DNA of 33,652 bases from a virus: positions 1 through 33,652 of IMG/VR virus record IMGVR_UViG_3300025914_000473; one strand, 5' to 3'. Each line of letters starts with the position of its first letter. Position 1 is the first letter of the stretch. Positions 1 to 7,564 of this stretch are shown one piece after another. The position numbers and the translations under genes are program-made. The notes below the pieces were generated by a model. The model ran no database searches, was not told the origin of the DNA, and was given only the letters and a program-made list of their open reading frames with translations.

Positions 1-306
1 GGGGCCCGAAATTTTATTCAGGTATTTTTGTACGGCACCGGGCGGGCAAGTGCATTCTTTTTCGGGGTGATTATAAAAACCGCAGGGGCAGGGGTTCATG
101 CTGGCAATTAGCATAAAACTGGCAGGAAAATCCAATGCTACCCTCGCCCTGCTGATAGTTACTTTTCTCTCTTCCATGGGCTGGCGCATCACTTCCAGCG
201 CGGTTCTTTTGAATTCAGGCAATTCGTCTAAAAATAATACGCCATTATGTGCCAGTGAAATTTCCCCCGGTTGCGGGGTGCTGCCGCCACCAACCAAAGC
301 CGCATC
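1..306 (-). pseudogene. comM: comM/yifB Mg-chelatase-like ATPase, internal fragment truncated at its upstream side
   Basis: The minus strand reads without a stop as the central AAA+ part of ComM (YifB), a hexameric helicase that promotes branch migration during natural transformation. Visible motifs are DAALVGGG, the Walker B stretch LFLDELPEF, and the conserved [12 protein letters not shown] followed by a Cys pair (ECTCPP), ending in KISGP at the window edge, so the C-terminal part lies outside. The usual upstream residues (Walker A and FRAPHHTIS) are absent: just before GDAALV the frame meets a stop (319-321) and the sequence no longer resembles ComM. About 200 N-terminal residues are therefore missing here. 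The gene is broken by an insertion, deletion or element boundary. Identity is very secure; the cause of truncation is inferred. Confidence 0.9.
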
Positions 307-435
307 CCCAGCGGCATTTTAGTGGGGGGTGGTGAAACTGGCGTTGAAACCCGCTACAGATAAGGGTTTAGCTAATAAAATATTTTGGCTGTTTTTCTTA
401 AATTTAGGTGTTCATAAACCTAAAATCCTTGAAAT
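307..435. other. Non-coding junction between broken comM and the accessory region
   Basis: ComM homology stops between about 306 and 322. The following ~110 bases encode nothing recognisable. They contain an inverted repeat, TTTAGGT (403-409) and ACCTAAA (418-424), separated by 8 bases. This is the natural place to look for an attachment site, but no matching copy was found elsewhere in the window by eye. Confidence 0.4.
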
Positions 436-741
436 ATGGTAAAATCTCTTACGCCTGAAATGCAGATTGGCTACTTCAATTCATTCCTAAAAACGCACTA
501 TAACCGGCAATTTATTTACGACTTCAGCATAATCCCTGCCAACTTGGAGAACCATTTTAAGCATTGCAGGGTAATTGAAATGGCATCCTTTAAAGAGGTT
601 TATACTTTGATAAAAAAATTAACCCTGCCAGATAAGAGCAATGCCGAGAGAATAGAGAAGCTGAAAGACCTAATAAAGAGACATAAGATTGAAGACAAGG
701 AGCCGCTGTATCTTCACTTGATAAAGTATTATCTATATTAG
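436..741 (+). CDS. Hypothetical protein, 101 aa
   Basis: This is an open frame of 101 codons starting at ATG 436 and ending 6 bases before the 3' end of the convergent secreted-protein gene. The product is Lys-rich and mostly helical in appearance, with no signal peptide, membrane segment or motif that I recognise. It is the first complete gene after the broken comM, so it may be the first gene of the inserted element or a remnant of host DNA. Codon use looks ordinary. There is no clear ribosome binding site, which is normal in Bacteroidota. Function unknown. Confidence 0.5.
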   Translation: MVKSLTPEMQIGYFNSFLKTHYNRQFIYDFSIIPANLENHFKHCRVIEMASFKEVYTLIKKLTLPDKSNAERIEKLKDLIKRHKIEDKEPLYLHLIKYYLY

Positions 742-747
742 ATTAAA

Positions 748-1173
748 CTATTCGTCTTTGTATCTATATACCATAGCAATGTTCCCATAATCTATTTTTA
801 TAAAAGACTGAAATCCTTCATTTTCGTTTTTCAAGGTTATAAAACTGGCAGCACATTCTCGTCCCTTTTTATCAATCACTTTCAATTTAAACACGATGTC
901 TCCATTATCTGTTTTTTGCATTTTTTCAGCCCTAATTATATCAAAATCACCATCTAAAGCATCACTTGAAGTATAAATTTTGAGCTTTTTGTTTTCTGGG
1001 TCAAATACTGCAAGGTAATCTACAGGCTTCCAATCCTTGTGATATAAATAGTCTCCATCATTGTCCTTGTAAATTATCATCATGCCCTTCAATTTAAACT
1101 TGTCAGGAAGACTTTGCGCGGAACATAATGACAGATAAAATAAGCAGAAAAGGATTGAAGTGATTTTAAGCAT
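748..1173 (-). CDS. Small secreted protein of unknown function
   Basis: The 141-aa product begins with a typical signal peptide: Lys near the start, a hydrophobic core (residues 4-17) and a likely signal peptidase I site after CSA at residues 17-19, with no lipobox Cys placed for lipidation. The mature part is a small beta-rich protein (many K/D/Y residues, motifs such as DGDYLYHK and GNIAMVYRYKDE). It is expected in the periplasm or outside the cell. A good promoter and a short inverted repeat precede it (separate entry). It is not part of the virion operon and could be a lysogenic-conversion gene or a host gene. No family recognised. Confidence 0.65.
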   Translation of the reverse strand: MLKITSILFCLFYLSLCSAQSLPDKFKLKGMMIIYKDNDGDYLYHKDWKPVDYLAVFDPENKKLKIYTSSDALDGDFDIIRAEKMQKTDNGDIVFKLKVIDKKGRECAASFITLKNENEGFQSFIKIDYGNIAMVYRYKDE

Positions 1174-1179
1174 GATAAA

Positions 1180-1201
1180 GGTTTAGGTTAAACCAAATAT
1201 A
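1180..1201 (-). promoter_or_regulatory. Bacteroidota-type promoter element plus inverted repeat
   Basis: On the minus strand TATATTTG (1201-1194) matches the Bacteroidota -7 element TAnnTTTG and lies about 20 bases upstream of the ATG at 1173. Between them is a perfect inverted repeat, GGTTTA-ggt-TAAACC (1180-1194), that touches the -7 element and covers the expected start of transcription, a position suited to a repressor. Confidence 0.55.
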
Positions 1202-1250
1202 AAATTATTTACCCGAAAAACGACTTTTGGCATACCGTCTACATATTTAT

Positions 1251-1273
1251 ATACAGTAAACCAAATACTGTAT
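1251..1273. promoter_or_regulatory. 23-bp inverted repeat (operator candidate) overlapping the HNH gene start codon
   Basis: ATACAGTA (1251-1258) and TACTGTAT (1266-1273) are perfect 8-base arms around a 7-base spacer. The right arm covers the first two bases of the ATG at 1272. A dimeric regulator bound here would block transcription or initiation of the HNH/sigma-like operon; in RNA the same arms could form a hairpin that hides the start codon. Confidence 0.6.
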
Positions 1274-1919
1274 GAATGAACAAACCGTGACCCTGACACT
1301 TGACGAATTCCAAAAACTAAAGAATCCAAAACCAAGCCTTCCAAAATTCCAACCTGTGAATCCTATCGAGGGGGAGATATGGAGAATAGTCCCAAATACC
1401 AATGACCTTTATTCTATCTCCAACCTTGGCCGTCTCCGTAAAACCTTCACTTCAAAATTTGGCATTGAAAGGGATTACCTCCTAAGTAATAAGGTAAGAA
1501 CAGCCGGTTGCACTGTTAAGCTATCAGTTAGCCCGACCTATCACATAAACACCTACATACATAAACTGGTTCTTGAAACCTTCAGTCCCTTACCTGAAGG
1601 GTCTGGAAAAATGGCAATAATCCACCTTGATTGTGATACGGGAAATAACCATTTGGATAACCTGAAGTATGGCACACATGGCGAAGCTCTAGCCCACAAG
1701 AGGAATTGCGGCATCATTAAACCCAAACTGAAAACCCGCGAATACATCACCAAGCGGGGAAAGAAAAGGATTAAGCAGGTCTGGTTTAGCCAAGGAGATA
1801 TCCAAGCAATGAGAAGGCTAAACGCTGAAGGTGTATCACAAGCCGGAATAGCAGCACAATTTCAATGCAGCCAAACCTTCATTAGCAAAGTGATAAATCA
1901 AAAATTGCGTGTTGATTAA
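1272..1919 (+). CDS. NUMOD4/HNH homing-type endonuclease with C-terminal HTH
   Basis: The 215-aa product has three parts. Residues 36-56 (EIWRIVPNTNDLYSISNLGR) match the NUMOD4 motif found in phage HNH endonucleases. Residues about 96-135 form an HNH_3-like core: IHKLV, then IIHLD with His118 in the place of the usual NHIDG His, and Asn125-Asn126 before LDNLKYGT. Residues 173-210 are a helix-turn-helix (GVSQAGIAAQFQCSQTFISKV) likely to read DNA sequence. It is free-standing, not inside an intron or intein that I can see. It overlaps the next gene by one base pair pattern (TAATG) and so is translationally coupled to it. An inverted repeat sits over its start codon. The enzyme probably nicks or cuts DNA at a phage-specific site. 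Confidence 0.85.
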   Translation: MNEQTVTLTLDEFQKLKNPKPSLPKFQPVNPIEGEIWRIVPNTNDLYSISNLGRLRKTFTSKFGIERDYLLSNKVRTAGCTVKLSVSPTYHINTYIHKLVLETFSPLPEGSGKMAIIHLDCDTGNNHLDNLKYGTHGEALAHKRNCGIIKPKLKTREYITKRGKKRIKQVWFSQGDIQAMRRLNAEGVSQAGIAAQFQCSQTFISKVINQKLRVD

Positions 1920-2512
1920 TGGTAGTTCTTAATGATGTCCATATTATCCCAAATGCAACAAAAGCCGATATTCTTAACCAACTAGCTAGTAGAGAGGATG
2001 TCAGGTGTTATATTAATGATATAACCAAGAATGAATACTTGCAGGAAGAATTATATCAGGAATTAATTCTTGCAATGTGTGAAGTTAAACCGGATAAATT
2101 AATCAGCATTTATAAGGCAGATGAATTAAATGAATACATTCTTGGTATCCTTTATAAGATGTCCAAGACAAACACAACATCTTTTTATAGGAAGATAAAG
2201 CGAACGGAAATGAAGAATCAGTCTATTGATAAAGACAATGATTTATTTGAAATTCTATTGGGGGAGAATATAACAGATAATCAGTCAAAGCACATGTATT
2301 TGCAGGAATTAGACAACGCAATTAATAAGCTGCATTTTTACGATAAAAATATTCTTAAGGATTATATGAATCTTAATTTCAGTATAAAGAATGTAAGTAA
2401 TAAACAACGGATTCATAAACATGCCATAAGTCAAAGCCTCAACGCCACAAAAAAACACTTAAAAGAAGCCGTTCTTCAAGCGGTTAAGAATATTGAAGAC
2501 AACAAAATCTAA
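1919..2512 (+). CDS. Sigma-70-like transcription factor (phage, ECF-type)
   Basis: The 197-aa product resembles the small sigma-like proteins of Bacteroidota phages. Residues about 40-95 look like sigma region 2: an acidic helix (LQEELYQELILAM), then ELNEYILGILYKMSKTN and TSFYRKIKR, close to the SPFYRKYR signature of these proteins. Residues about 130-185 could be region 4: a short helix pair followed by NVSNKQRIHKHAISQSLNAT, helix-turn-helix-like. The start codon overlaps the stop codon of the HNH gene (TAATG). The likely role is to direct host RNA polymerase to phage promoters, perhaps late ones. Region 4 is weak, so it might instead be a sigma-derived DNA-binding regulator. Confidence 0.55.
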   Translation: MVVLNDVHIIPNATKADILNQLASREDVRCYINDITKNEYLQEELYQELILAMCEVKPDKLISIYKADELNEYILGILYKMSKTNTTSFYRKIKRTEMKNQSIDKDNDLFEILLGENITDNQSKHMYLQELDNAINKLHFYDKNILKDYMNLNFSIKNVSNKQRIHKHAISQSLNATKKHLKEAVLQAVKNIEDNKI

Positions 2513-2517
2513 CCTCA

Positions 2518-2811
2518 ATGCTTTACTTAACCCTATTCCTATTTATACCCCTTGCAACAAATTACCTTACTGAATGGTCTGGATTGGTTGACAGTTTTAA
2601 ATTCTGGCTATTCTATCGAAAATACACGAGGAAGACCGCTTACCGATACTATAGGCTCAAGCCCTTCGATTGCGGGCTTTGCTTGTCTGTTCATATCAGT
2701 TGGATTTACCTTTTGTGTACAGGTGGCGTAAGCTGGTTTCCTGTAATAATTTATAGTCTCTCTGCTGGTTCAATAACCCTTATTATCAATAAAATTGTAA
2801 ACAGGCTTTAA
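2518..2811 (+). CDS. Small membrane protein with CxxC, phage-associated
   Basis: The 97-aa product has hydrophobic segments at about residues 1-16 and 60-90 (the latter probably two short helices, WIYLLCTGGV and WFPVIIYSLSAGSI) and a conserved-looking PFDCGLCLSV with a Cys pair between them. Proteins of this shape are common in Bacteroidota phages, usually unannotated. It begins 5 bases after the sigma-like gene and ends 2 bases from the convergent holin candidate, so it is the last gene of the plus-strand operon. It presumably acts in the inner membrane; function unknown. Confidence 0.6.
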   Translation: MLYLTLFLFIPLATNYLTEWSGLVDSFKFWLFYRKYTRKTAYRYYRLKPFDCGLCLSVHISWIYLLCTGGVSWFPVIIYSLSAGSITLIINKIVNRL

Positions 2812-2813
2812 TA

Positions 2814-3008
2814 TTATTTATTGTTTTTTAGATTTTGCCTTTTCTCCTTTATTGCATAGTAGTAATATCTTGAGGCAAAGAAGCCTGTAACTATTGATAC
2901 CAGTGCAGTAATGATTTTTGTAATTGAATCGCCATTGGTTGAGAACCATGTTAAAGAACCTGTCATAAAGCTAAGTGTTGCACTAAGGTTTGCTATGTGT
3001 TTATCCAT
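2814..3008 (-). CDS. Holin-like small membrane protein
   Basis: The 64-aa product has two hydrophobic stretches (about residues 8-23 and 29-45, ITKIITALVSIVTGFFASRYYY) and a charged C-terminal tail (KEKRQNLKNNK), the size and layout of a class II holin. It is the last gene of the virion operon, downstream of the tail-fibre genes, where lysis genes are often found. No endolysin was recognised beside it, which weakens the assignment. It might be another small phage membrane protein. Confidence 0.5.
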   Translation of the reverse strand: MDKHIANLSATLSFMTGSLTWFSTNGDSITKIITALVSIVTGFFASRYYYYAIKEKRQNLKNNK

Positions 3009-3051
3009 TTGTTGAAATTGTTAATCTTAATATTATTTAAAGTGAAACATT

Positions 3052-3684
3052 TTACATTATTATATAATCGACGCCATCCCAAACGAGGTTATATGCCACA
3101 CCCGGATTGACCGTCATTGTGCTTACTTGTGAAATTGTGTAAAAGGTTTGGCCTCCGCTGGGAACAAGTGTTATTATACCAGCACTGGATTTATTTTTCA
3201 TCATTATGGTATCACCAACCCTAGGGGTTGACGGTAACGTCCAAGTGGCATCACCAAGGCCATAGTAAGAATATTGTGTATGTCCTGTATTTATTGTTAG
3301 CGTTGAGGCTGATGTTAGTAATAAACCCAGATTAAGTGCATTGCTATTTATACTATCACTTGTGATTGTTGTTGCGCTGATAATCGCACCATATAGCGGG
3401 GCCGTTAATGTACCACCGCTAAATAAGCCAGTTCCACCGGAAAAATATTGTATTACTGTTGTACCTGAACCACTGAAAGCCAAAGAAGCTAAATCAACCG
3501 TAACCTGTGTGTCATCATTTTTTACCAATATCAGTTGGTCACCTGTCGTGAAGCCTGATTTGATGTTTTGTGACTTTAAGAAAATAAAGTTACTATCAAT
3601 GTCCTGATGTGTAAGTACACTATTAACCGTTATATCTCCGTAAGGGCTCGTAAGGGTTCGTAATACTAAGTGATTATTATACAT
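3052..3684 (-). CDS. Tail fibre/tip protein, shorter paralogue
   Basis: I chose ATG 3684 (210 aa) rather than the upstream start at 3720 because the latter overlaps the preceding gene by 25 bases, while ATG 3684 follows an AT-rich leader typical of Bacteroidota. The product is beta-rich, low in charge, and rich in Gly, Ser and Thr. Its C-terminal ~85 residues (DATWTLPSTPRVGDTIMMKN ... GQTFYTIS ... YNLVWDGVDYIIM) resemble the C-terminal domain of the 944-aa fibre upstream, with the same order of TLTLP-like strand, K-N turn and final W-x-x-I strand. The two genes are adjacent in one operon. It is probably a structural part of the tail tip or fibre that contacts the host surface. Confidence 0.7.
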   Translation of the reverse strand: MYNNHLVLRTLTSPYGDITVNSVLTHQDIDSNFIFLKSQNIKSGFTTGDQLILVKNDDTQVTVDLASLAFSGSGTTVIQYFSGGTGLFSGGTLTAPLYGAIISATTITSDSINSNALNLGLLLTSASTLTINTGHTQYSYYGLGDATWTLPSTPRVGDTIMMKNKSSAGIITLVPSGGQTFYTISQVSTMTVNPGVAYNLVWDGVDYIIM

Positions 3685-3695
3685 TTTATTTATAA

Positions 3696-6530
3696 TTAAT
3701 TTTGACCGATTATATACCACTGTACACCATTAGATTGAACTGCTACGTATTTATAAATTGTACTTAACGAATAGGTACTGGCAGAATCTATTAAGGTATT
3801 CGCGCTTACAGTAACCGTGTTGCCTGTATTTATTTTTTTGATTAAATATTCTACGCCACTTGTAGTTGTTGCATTAGGTAAAGTAAGTGTAAAAGTTCCC
3901 CCGCTTGCATTGCAAAGGATTGTGGAATCTAATGTCGTCGCAGTATATGCTGCAAGTTTTGTTACAATTGGCGTGCTAAAGCTTCCGTTTATTGTAATTG
4001 ATGGCAGGGTTGTGCTTTTATGTACAATACCCGTACTGTCAATTGTCAATACCCCTGTATCCGTTGTTGATGCAGTTAATCCAACAATCTGTAATGGTGT
4101 TGATGAACCACTAAATACAGTATTTCCAATATGTGTAATCTGTGCAGTGGTTGAGGCACTTGATAATAAATCAACCCTCAATGCATCTGCCCTTTGTCCT
4201 GTACCCAATCCGGTACCAATAATTGCAATACAGTTAGGTGTATTACCCGTAATATTATATCTACCACTTACATGCATATAATCTCTATCTGCAATAGTTC
4301 CTAACCCCTCAGAATGAGATGCAACACCAACAGTATTTGTCTGATACCCCTCAGCATGGCTATAGCTAGCATTCGTTGTACTTTGTACACCCTCCGCATG
4401 ACTGGTATAACCATTTGCTTGAGACTGATAGCCTTCAGCATGGCAACCCTGTGCATTGGTTGTTGTCTGTACACCCTCAGCATGTGAAGATTGACCATTA
4501 GCAGTTGACTTTGTACTTTCACCCTCAGCATGTGAATAAATAGCATTCGTTTGTGTTAACCATCCTTCGACGTGTGACCCAAACGTCAATGCACTGGTCG
4601 CAAGACCTTCACTATGGGTATAGTTTGCACTTGCAGTAGTTCCTGAGCCTTCGGCATGTGAATATTGCCCCAACGCCTGTGTTAACGAACCCTCAGCATG
4701 GGAATATTGACCTGAGGCAGTAACACCGACACCCGCTTCAAAGGCTTCATAAACACTAAATTTATTTGAACCAGAACCACTACCAGAAAATATAATATTG
4801 AATGATGATTGGTTAACAATTCTATTACCTGCCAATGTGCCATCAGCATTGTAAATTGTTGCACCGGTTGCACCGCCTGTTGTTCCTGTGATAAGTGTAA
4901 GTAACATCTTGTGTACGTTACCATTTGCATCAATACTTAATAAGCTGCTGTCAGTACTTGAATTGGCTGACAATGCACCAAGATTAAGACTTGTTGCTGA
5001 TACGGTTGCTGCACTTATTGAACCATTTACCGTTAACCCTGTAAAATTGTTTATGATAGTAGATACCGTACCACCAGAATTATTTGTAAGGGTAAGTGTA
5101 TTGTTTGCGAATGTGCCACCAGTTGTATAGGTATTATTTATACCTGTCAAATTGCTACCATTGCCGAATAAAGTACCACCTGAAATTGTTGAAGCGGAAA
5201 TTATTCCATTTACAGTAAGAGCTGTGAAGCTATTTTCAACGACACTTACTGTACCACCAGTATTGTTAGTAAGGTTCAATGTATTATTCAAGAATGTGCC
5301 TCCAGTAATAATAACACTTGGAAAACTTGTTGGTAAACCTGTGATATTAGTAATTGCACCTGTTCCACTAACTGTTATAATTCCGTTTGAGTAACTACCA
5401 CCCGTAATTGCATTTACAGTTGAATTGACGGTTGAACCAGTTGAATTTTTAACAGTTAAAACATTCCCTGATAGGGTCGTTGCAGACAAATACAAACCAC
5501 TAAAAGGAGTACTAGCAGAATATTGAACACCATTGATAAACAAAGTACCAATTGATAGCGTTGAAGCTGATACAGAACCATTAACTGTTAGCCCTGAAAA
5601 GCTGTTAAGCAACACCGAAACAGTACCACCTGTATTATTTGTAAGTGTCAATAAATTATTTACAAATGTTCCTCCAGTTATCTTGGTATCAAATGAACTA
5701 GCACCAGATATAGTACCCCAACTTGCATTACCATTAGCATCAGAAAAAAGCACTTTACCAGCAGACTGATTGCCGTCAATCATTTGAAAGCTTGGTGTTT
5801 GAATATAACTTCCACCAGAATCATCAGCTAATCCACCAAAAATTGCATGTGCATTAGTGCCCTTCAATACCAAAGCATTTGCCCCGCCTACATTTTGGAA
5901 CAATAAACTATTGCTACCATCAACTTTAATAATATAGCGATTAGGAGCATAATTTGCATAGGCAAAGGCGAGGTATGCCAAACCAGTACCATCAACCCCC
6001 ATATTCATAGTACCAAGGCCGTTATCAATTAAATAATTACCGCTTGTTATTACACTGCCATTTACAGTTAAACCAGAGAAATTATTTATTAAGGTAGAAA
6101 CAGTGCCACCACTATTATCAGCCAAAACAAGGTTATTATTTGTAAAGGTTGAACCAGTGATATATCTATTATTATCAATGTTTACAATACCCGTCAAGTG
6201 CGAACCATCACCATAGAACGTAGTTCCTGATAGAGCACCTGTAAGCGTACCACCCGATAAAGGCAAATATGCACCTGTAAGAGAAGCCGAAGAACCACTT
6301 ATATATAAGCCATCAGATAGCATGAATGCTGCGTTGCCACCTTGATGAGAGATATTTAAATTGGCATACAGAGGGTCACACACGCTACCATTGCCGCTAA
6401 ATGAAATGCTAGCTGTATTGCCAGTATAGACAGCAGGACGGCAAGGTGAAGGCTCATCATTGCTGTAGTATTCATTAGGCGCTGGGTTGCCGCTAAAGTT
6501 CCAATCCACTATATAATTAAAATTCTCCAT
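3696..6530 (-). CDS. Tail fibre / receptor-binding protein with YadA-head-like SHAEG repeats
   Basis: The 944-aa product has the composition of a trimeric beta fibre (very rich in G, S, T, N). Residues 90-116 carry the fibre motif LSGGTLTGALSGTTFYGDGS. At least four copies of a ~40-residue module follow (starting near residues 124, 285, 410 and 470; core TGGTFxNNxLxLTNNxGGTVS, then FxGLTVNGSxSA). Residues about 608-745 hold nine or more SHAEG motifs every 14 residues or so, the pattern of a YadA-like left-handed beta-roll. The last ~85 residues are a separate beta domain shared with the next gene. The protein likely trimerises and binds the host surface. Repeats at the DNA level could let domain number change by recombination. 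Confidence 0.85.
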   Translation of the reverse strand: MENFNYIVDWNFSGNPAPNEYYSNDEPSPCRPAVYTGNTASISFSGNGSVCDPLYANLNISHQGGNAAFMLSDGLYISGSSASLTGAYLPLSGGTLTGALSGTTFYGDGSHLTGIVNIDNNRYITGSTFTNNNLVLADNSGGTVSTLINNFSGLTVNGSVITSGNYLIDNGLGTMNMGVDGTGLAYLAFAYANYAPNRYIIKVDGSNSLLFQNVGGANALVLKGTNAHAIFGGLADDSGGSYIQTPSFQMIDGNQSAGKVLFSDANGNASWGTISGASSFDTKITGGTFVNNLLTLTNNTGGTVSVLLNSFSGLTVNGSVSASTLSIGTLFINGVQYSASTPFSGLYLSATTLSGNVLTVKNSTGSTVNSTVNAITGGSYSNGIITVSGTGAITNITGLPTSFPSVIITGGTFLNNTLNLTNNTGGTVSVVENSFTALTVNGIISASTISGGTLFGNGSNLTGINNTYTTGGTFANNTLTLTNNSGGTVSTIINNFTGLTVNGSISAATVSATSLNLGALSANSSTDSSLLSIDANGNVHKMLLTLITGTTGGATGATIYNADGTLAGNRIVNQSSFNIIFSGSGSGSNKFSVYEAFEAGVGVTASGQYSHAEGSLTQALGQYSHAEGSGTTASANYTHSEGLATSALTFGSHVEGWLTQTNAIYSHAEGESTKSTANGQSSHAEGVQTTTNAQGCHAEGYQSQANGYTSHAEGVQSTTNASYSHAEGYQTNTVGVASHSEGLGTIADRDYMHVSGRYNITGNTPNCIAIIGTGLGTGQRADALRVDLLSSASTTAQITHIGNTVFSGSSTPLQIVGLTASTTDTGVLTIDSTGIVHKSTTLPSITINGSFSTPIVTKLAAYTATTLDSTILCNASGGTFTLTLPNATTTSGVEYLIKKINTGNTVTVSANTLIDSASTYSLSTIYKYVAVQSNGVQWYIIGQN
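4300..4713 (-). repeat. SHAEG repeat block inside the tail fibre gene
   Basis: This stretch encodes a run of SHAEG, SHSEG or SHVEG motifs about 14 residues (42 bases) apart, separated by variable segments such as VQTTTNAQGC and YQTNTVGVA. On the plus strand the words cctcagcatg and cttcagcatg recur. The array is imperfect, so it looks conserved for structure and not newly amplified. Confidence 0.8.
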
Positions 6531-6539
6531 TAATATATT

Positions 6540-6986
6540 TTATTTTAGGGGTACATCGCAGTTAGTGTATGTTCTTGGTGTTTCTATTGCTATATCCATA
6601 TACCAACCGGCTACAACGTCATCCAATGATTCTTCAAGTGGGGTTGCTTGGTTATATGTAATTGATAAATCAAAGTTTCTGTCTAACAACTGAGGGATAT
6701 CCCACATTACGGAAAGCATATCAGATTTAACTTCAACCTCATTTTTTTGGTCTGGATAAACCAAATCCATACAATATAGGCGGAAGTTATATGTCAGTGT
6801 TTGTAATGCTAGATTAGCCGGAAGGATGGTGACAGCAAGCAAAGGATAATTTTCTTTAACCTTCGTTGTGATATCCCAAACCTCGCCCTGATAGAATGAA
6901 TTTAGCTGGCTATGATTAGTAGCTATAAGATTGAAAGTATCAACCAATTGTTCTAGTGAGGCGTTAAAGCCCATTGCGCTTGCCAT
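6540..6986 (-). CDS. Putative neck/tail-terminator protein
   Basis: The 148-aa product starts MASAMGFNASLEQLVDTFNLI and has alternating hydrophobic strands (YPLLAVTILPANL, LTYNFRLYCMDLVYPDQ, NFDLSITYNQATPLEES) with a final VAGWYMDIAIETPRTYTNCDVP. The composition and length suit a tail terminator or other head-tail joining protein, and related proteins follow the portal/connector genes in other Bacteroidota siphoviruses. It is placed 2 bases after the connector candidate and 9 bases before the fibre gene, in one operon. No diagnostic motif is visible, so the role is inferred from context. Confidence 0.5.
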   Translation of the reverse strand: MASAMGFNASLEQLVDTFNLIATNHSQLNSFYQGEVWDITTKVKENYPLLAVTILPANLALQTLTYNFRLYCMDLVYPDQKNEVEVKSDMLSVMWDIPQLLDRNFDLSITYNQATPLEESLDDVVAGWYMDIAIETPRTYTNCDVPLK

Positions 6987-6988
6987 TG

Positions 6989-7558
6989 TTATCTATATCT
7001 TATATAATTGCAGTAGTCGTTATTGCTTCTCGCATTGCCTAATGCAATTCTGCTTCTATAGCCTGTTCTTCTGGGAAACTTGTCATCAATGTTTTGAATG
7101 CCGTTGAAGTATGCAGGGTATTTAGACTGATTAGCTGTCAAGTACCTGATAAGTCTGTCAGCATAAAAGCCATATTTTGATTCTGCTTTGTCGGCTAACA
7201 TTTCCAATTCATCTTTCCCGGCTGGTTGGCTATTGTCTGAAGACATTTTTTCGATTCCCTTACCAGCATGTTTGTAGGTCATATACGTTGGAGCTTCTTT
7301 CATAATACCCCAAATCATGCATGGTTGAACGTATGCCTGAAGCAAAAACAATTCGTCGGTGGTTACTGCGCTGGCAGTAATACTGTTTTGAAGCTGAACA
7401 AATAGAGCAGTACCCAATAATCCTTCCATTGTATCATTAACCAATTGAATTATAGGGGTTAAAATATGCATATCAACGTTATCATTGATGACGCTGTTAT
7501 CTTTTAATGTTTGTTCACTTATAAAAAGTGAATCATAACTATTTGGGTTAAGTGGCAT
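6989..7558 (-). CDS. Putative head-tail connector protein
   Basis: The 189-aa product is mainly helical, with a long N-terminal region (FISEQTLKDNSVINDNVDMHILTP, LLGTALFVQL), a middle helical pair (FLLQAYVQPCMIWGIMKEAP) and a C-terminal ADRLIRYLTANQSKYPAYF helix. Helical proteins of this size directly after the portal are commonly head completion or connector proteins (gp6/gp15-like). It begins 6 bases after the portal stop codon. The family name is not certain from sequence alone; context is the main support. Confidence 0.55.
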   Translation of the reverse strand: MPLNPNSYDSLFISEQTLKDNSVINDNVDMHILTPIIQLVNDTMEGLLGTALFVQLQNSITASAVTTDELFLLQAYVQPCMIWGIMKEAPTYMTYKHAGKGIEKMSSDNSQPAGKDELEMLADKAESKYGFYADRLIRYLTANQSKYPAYFNGIQNIDDKFPRRTGYRSRIALGNARSNNDYCNYIRYR

Positions 7559-7564
7559 GGGTAA

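Noticed and set aside
98-322. Plus-strand frame of 74 aa over the comM fragment
   Set aside because: It lies antisense to clear ComM motifs ([16 protein letters not shown]); the minus strand is the real gene.
1272-1919. HNH gene as part of an intron or intein
   Set aside because: No split host gene, self-splicing core or splice motifs were seen on either side; it is a free-standing gene with its own start and operator.
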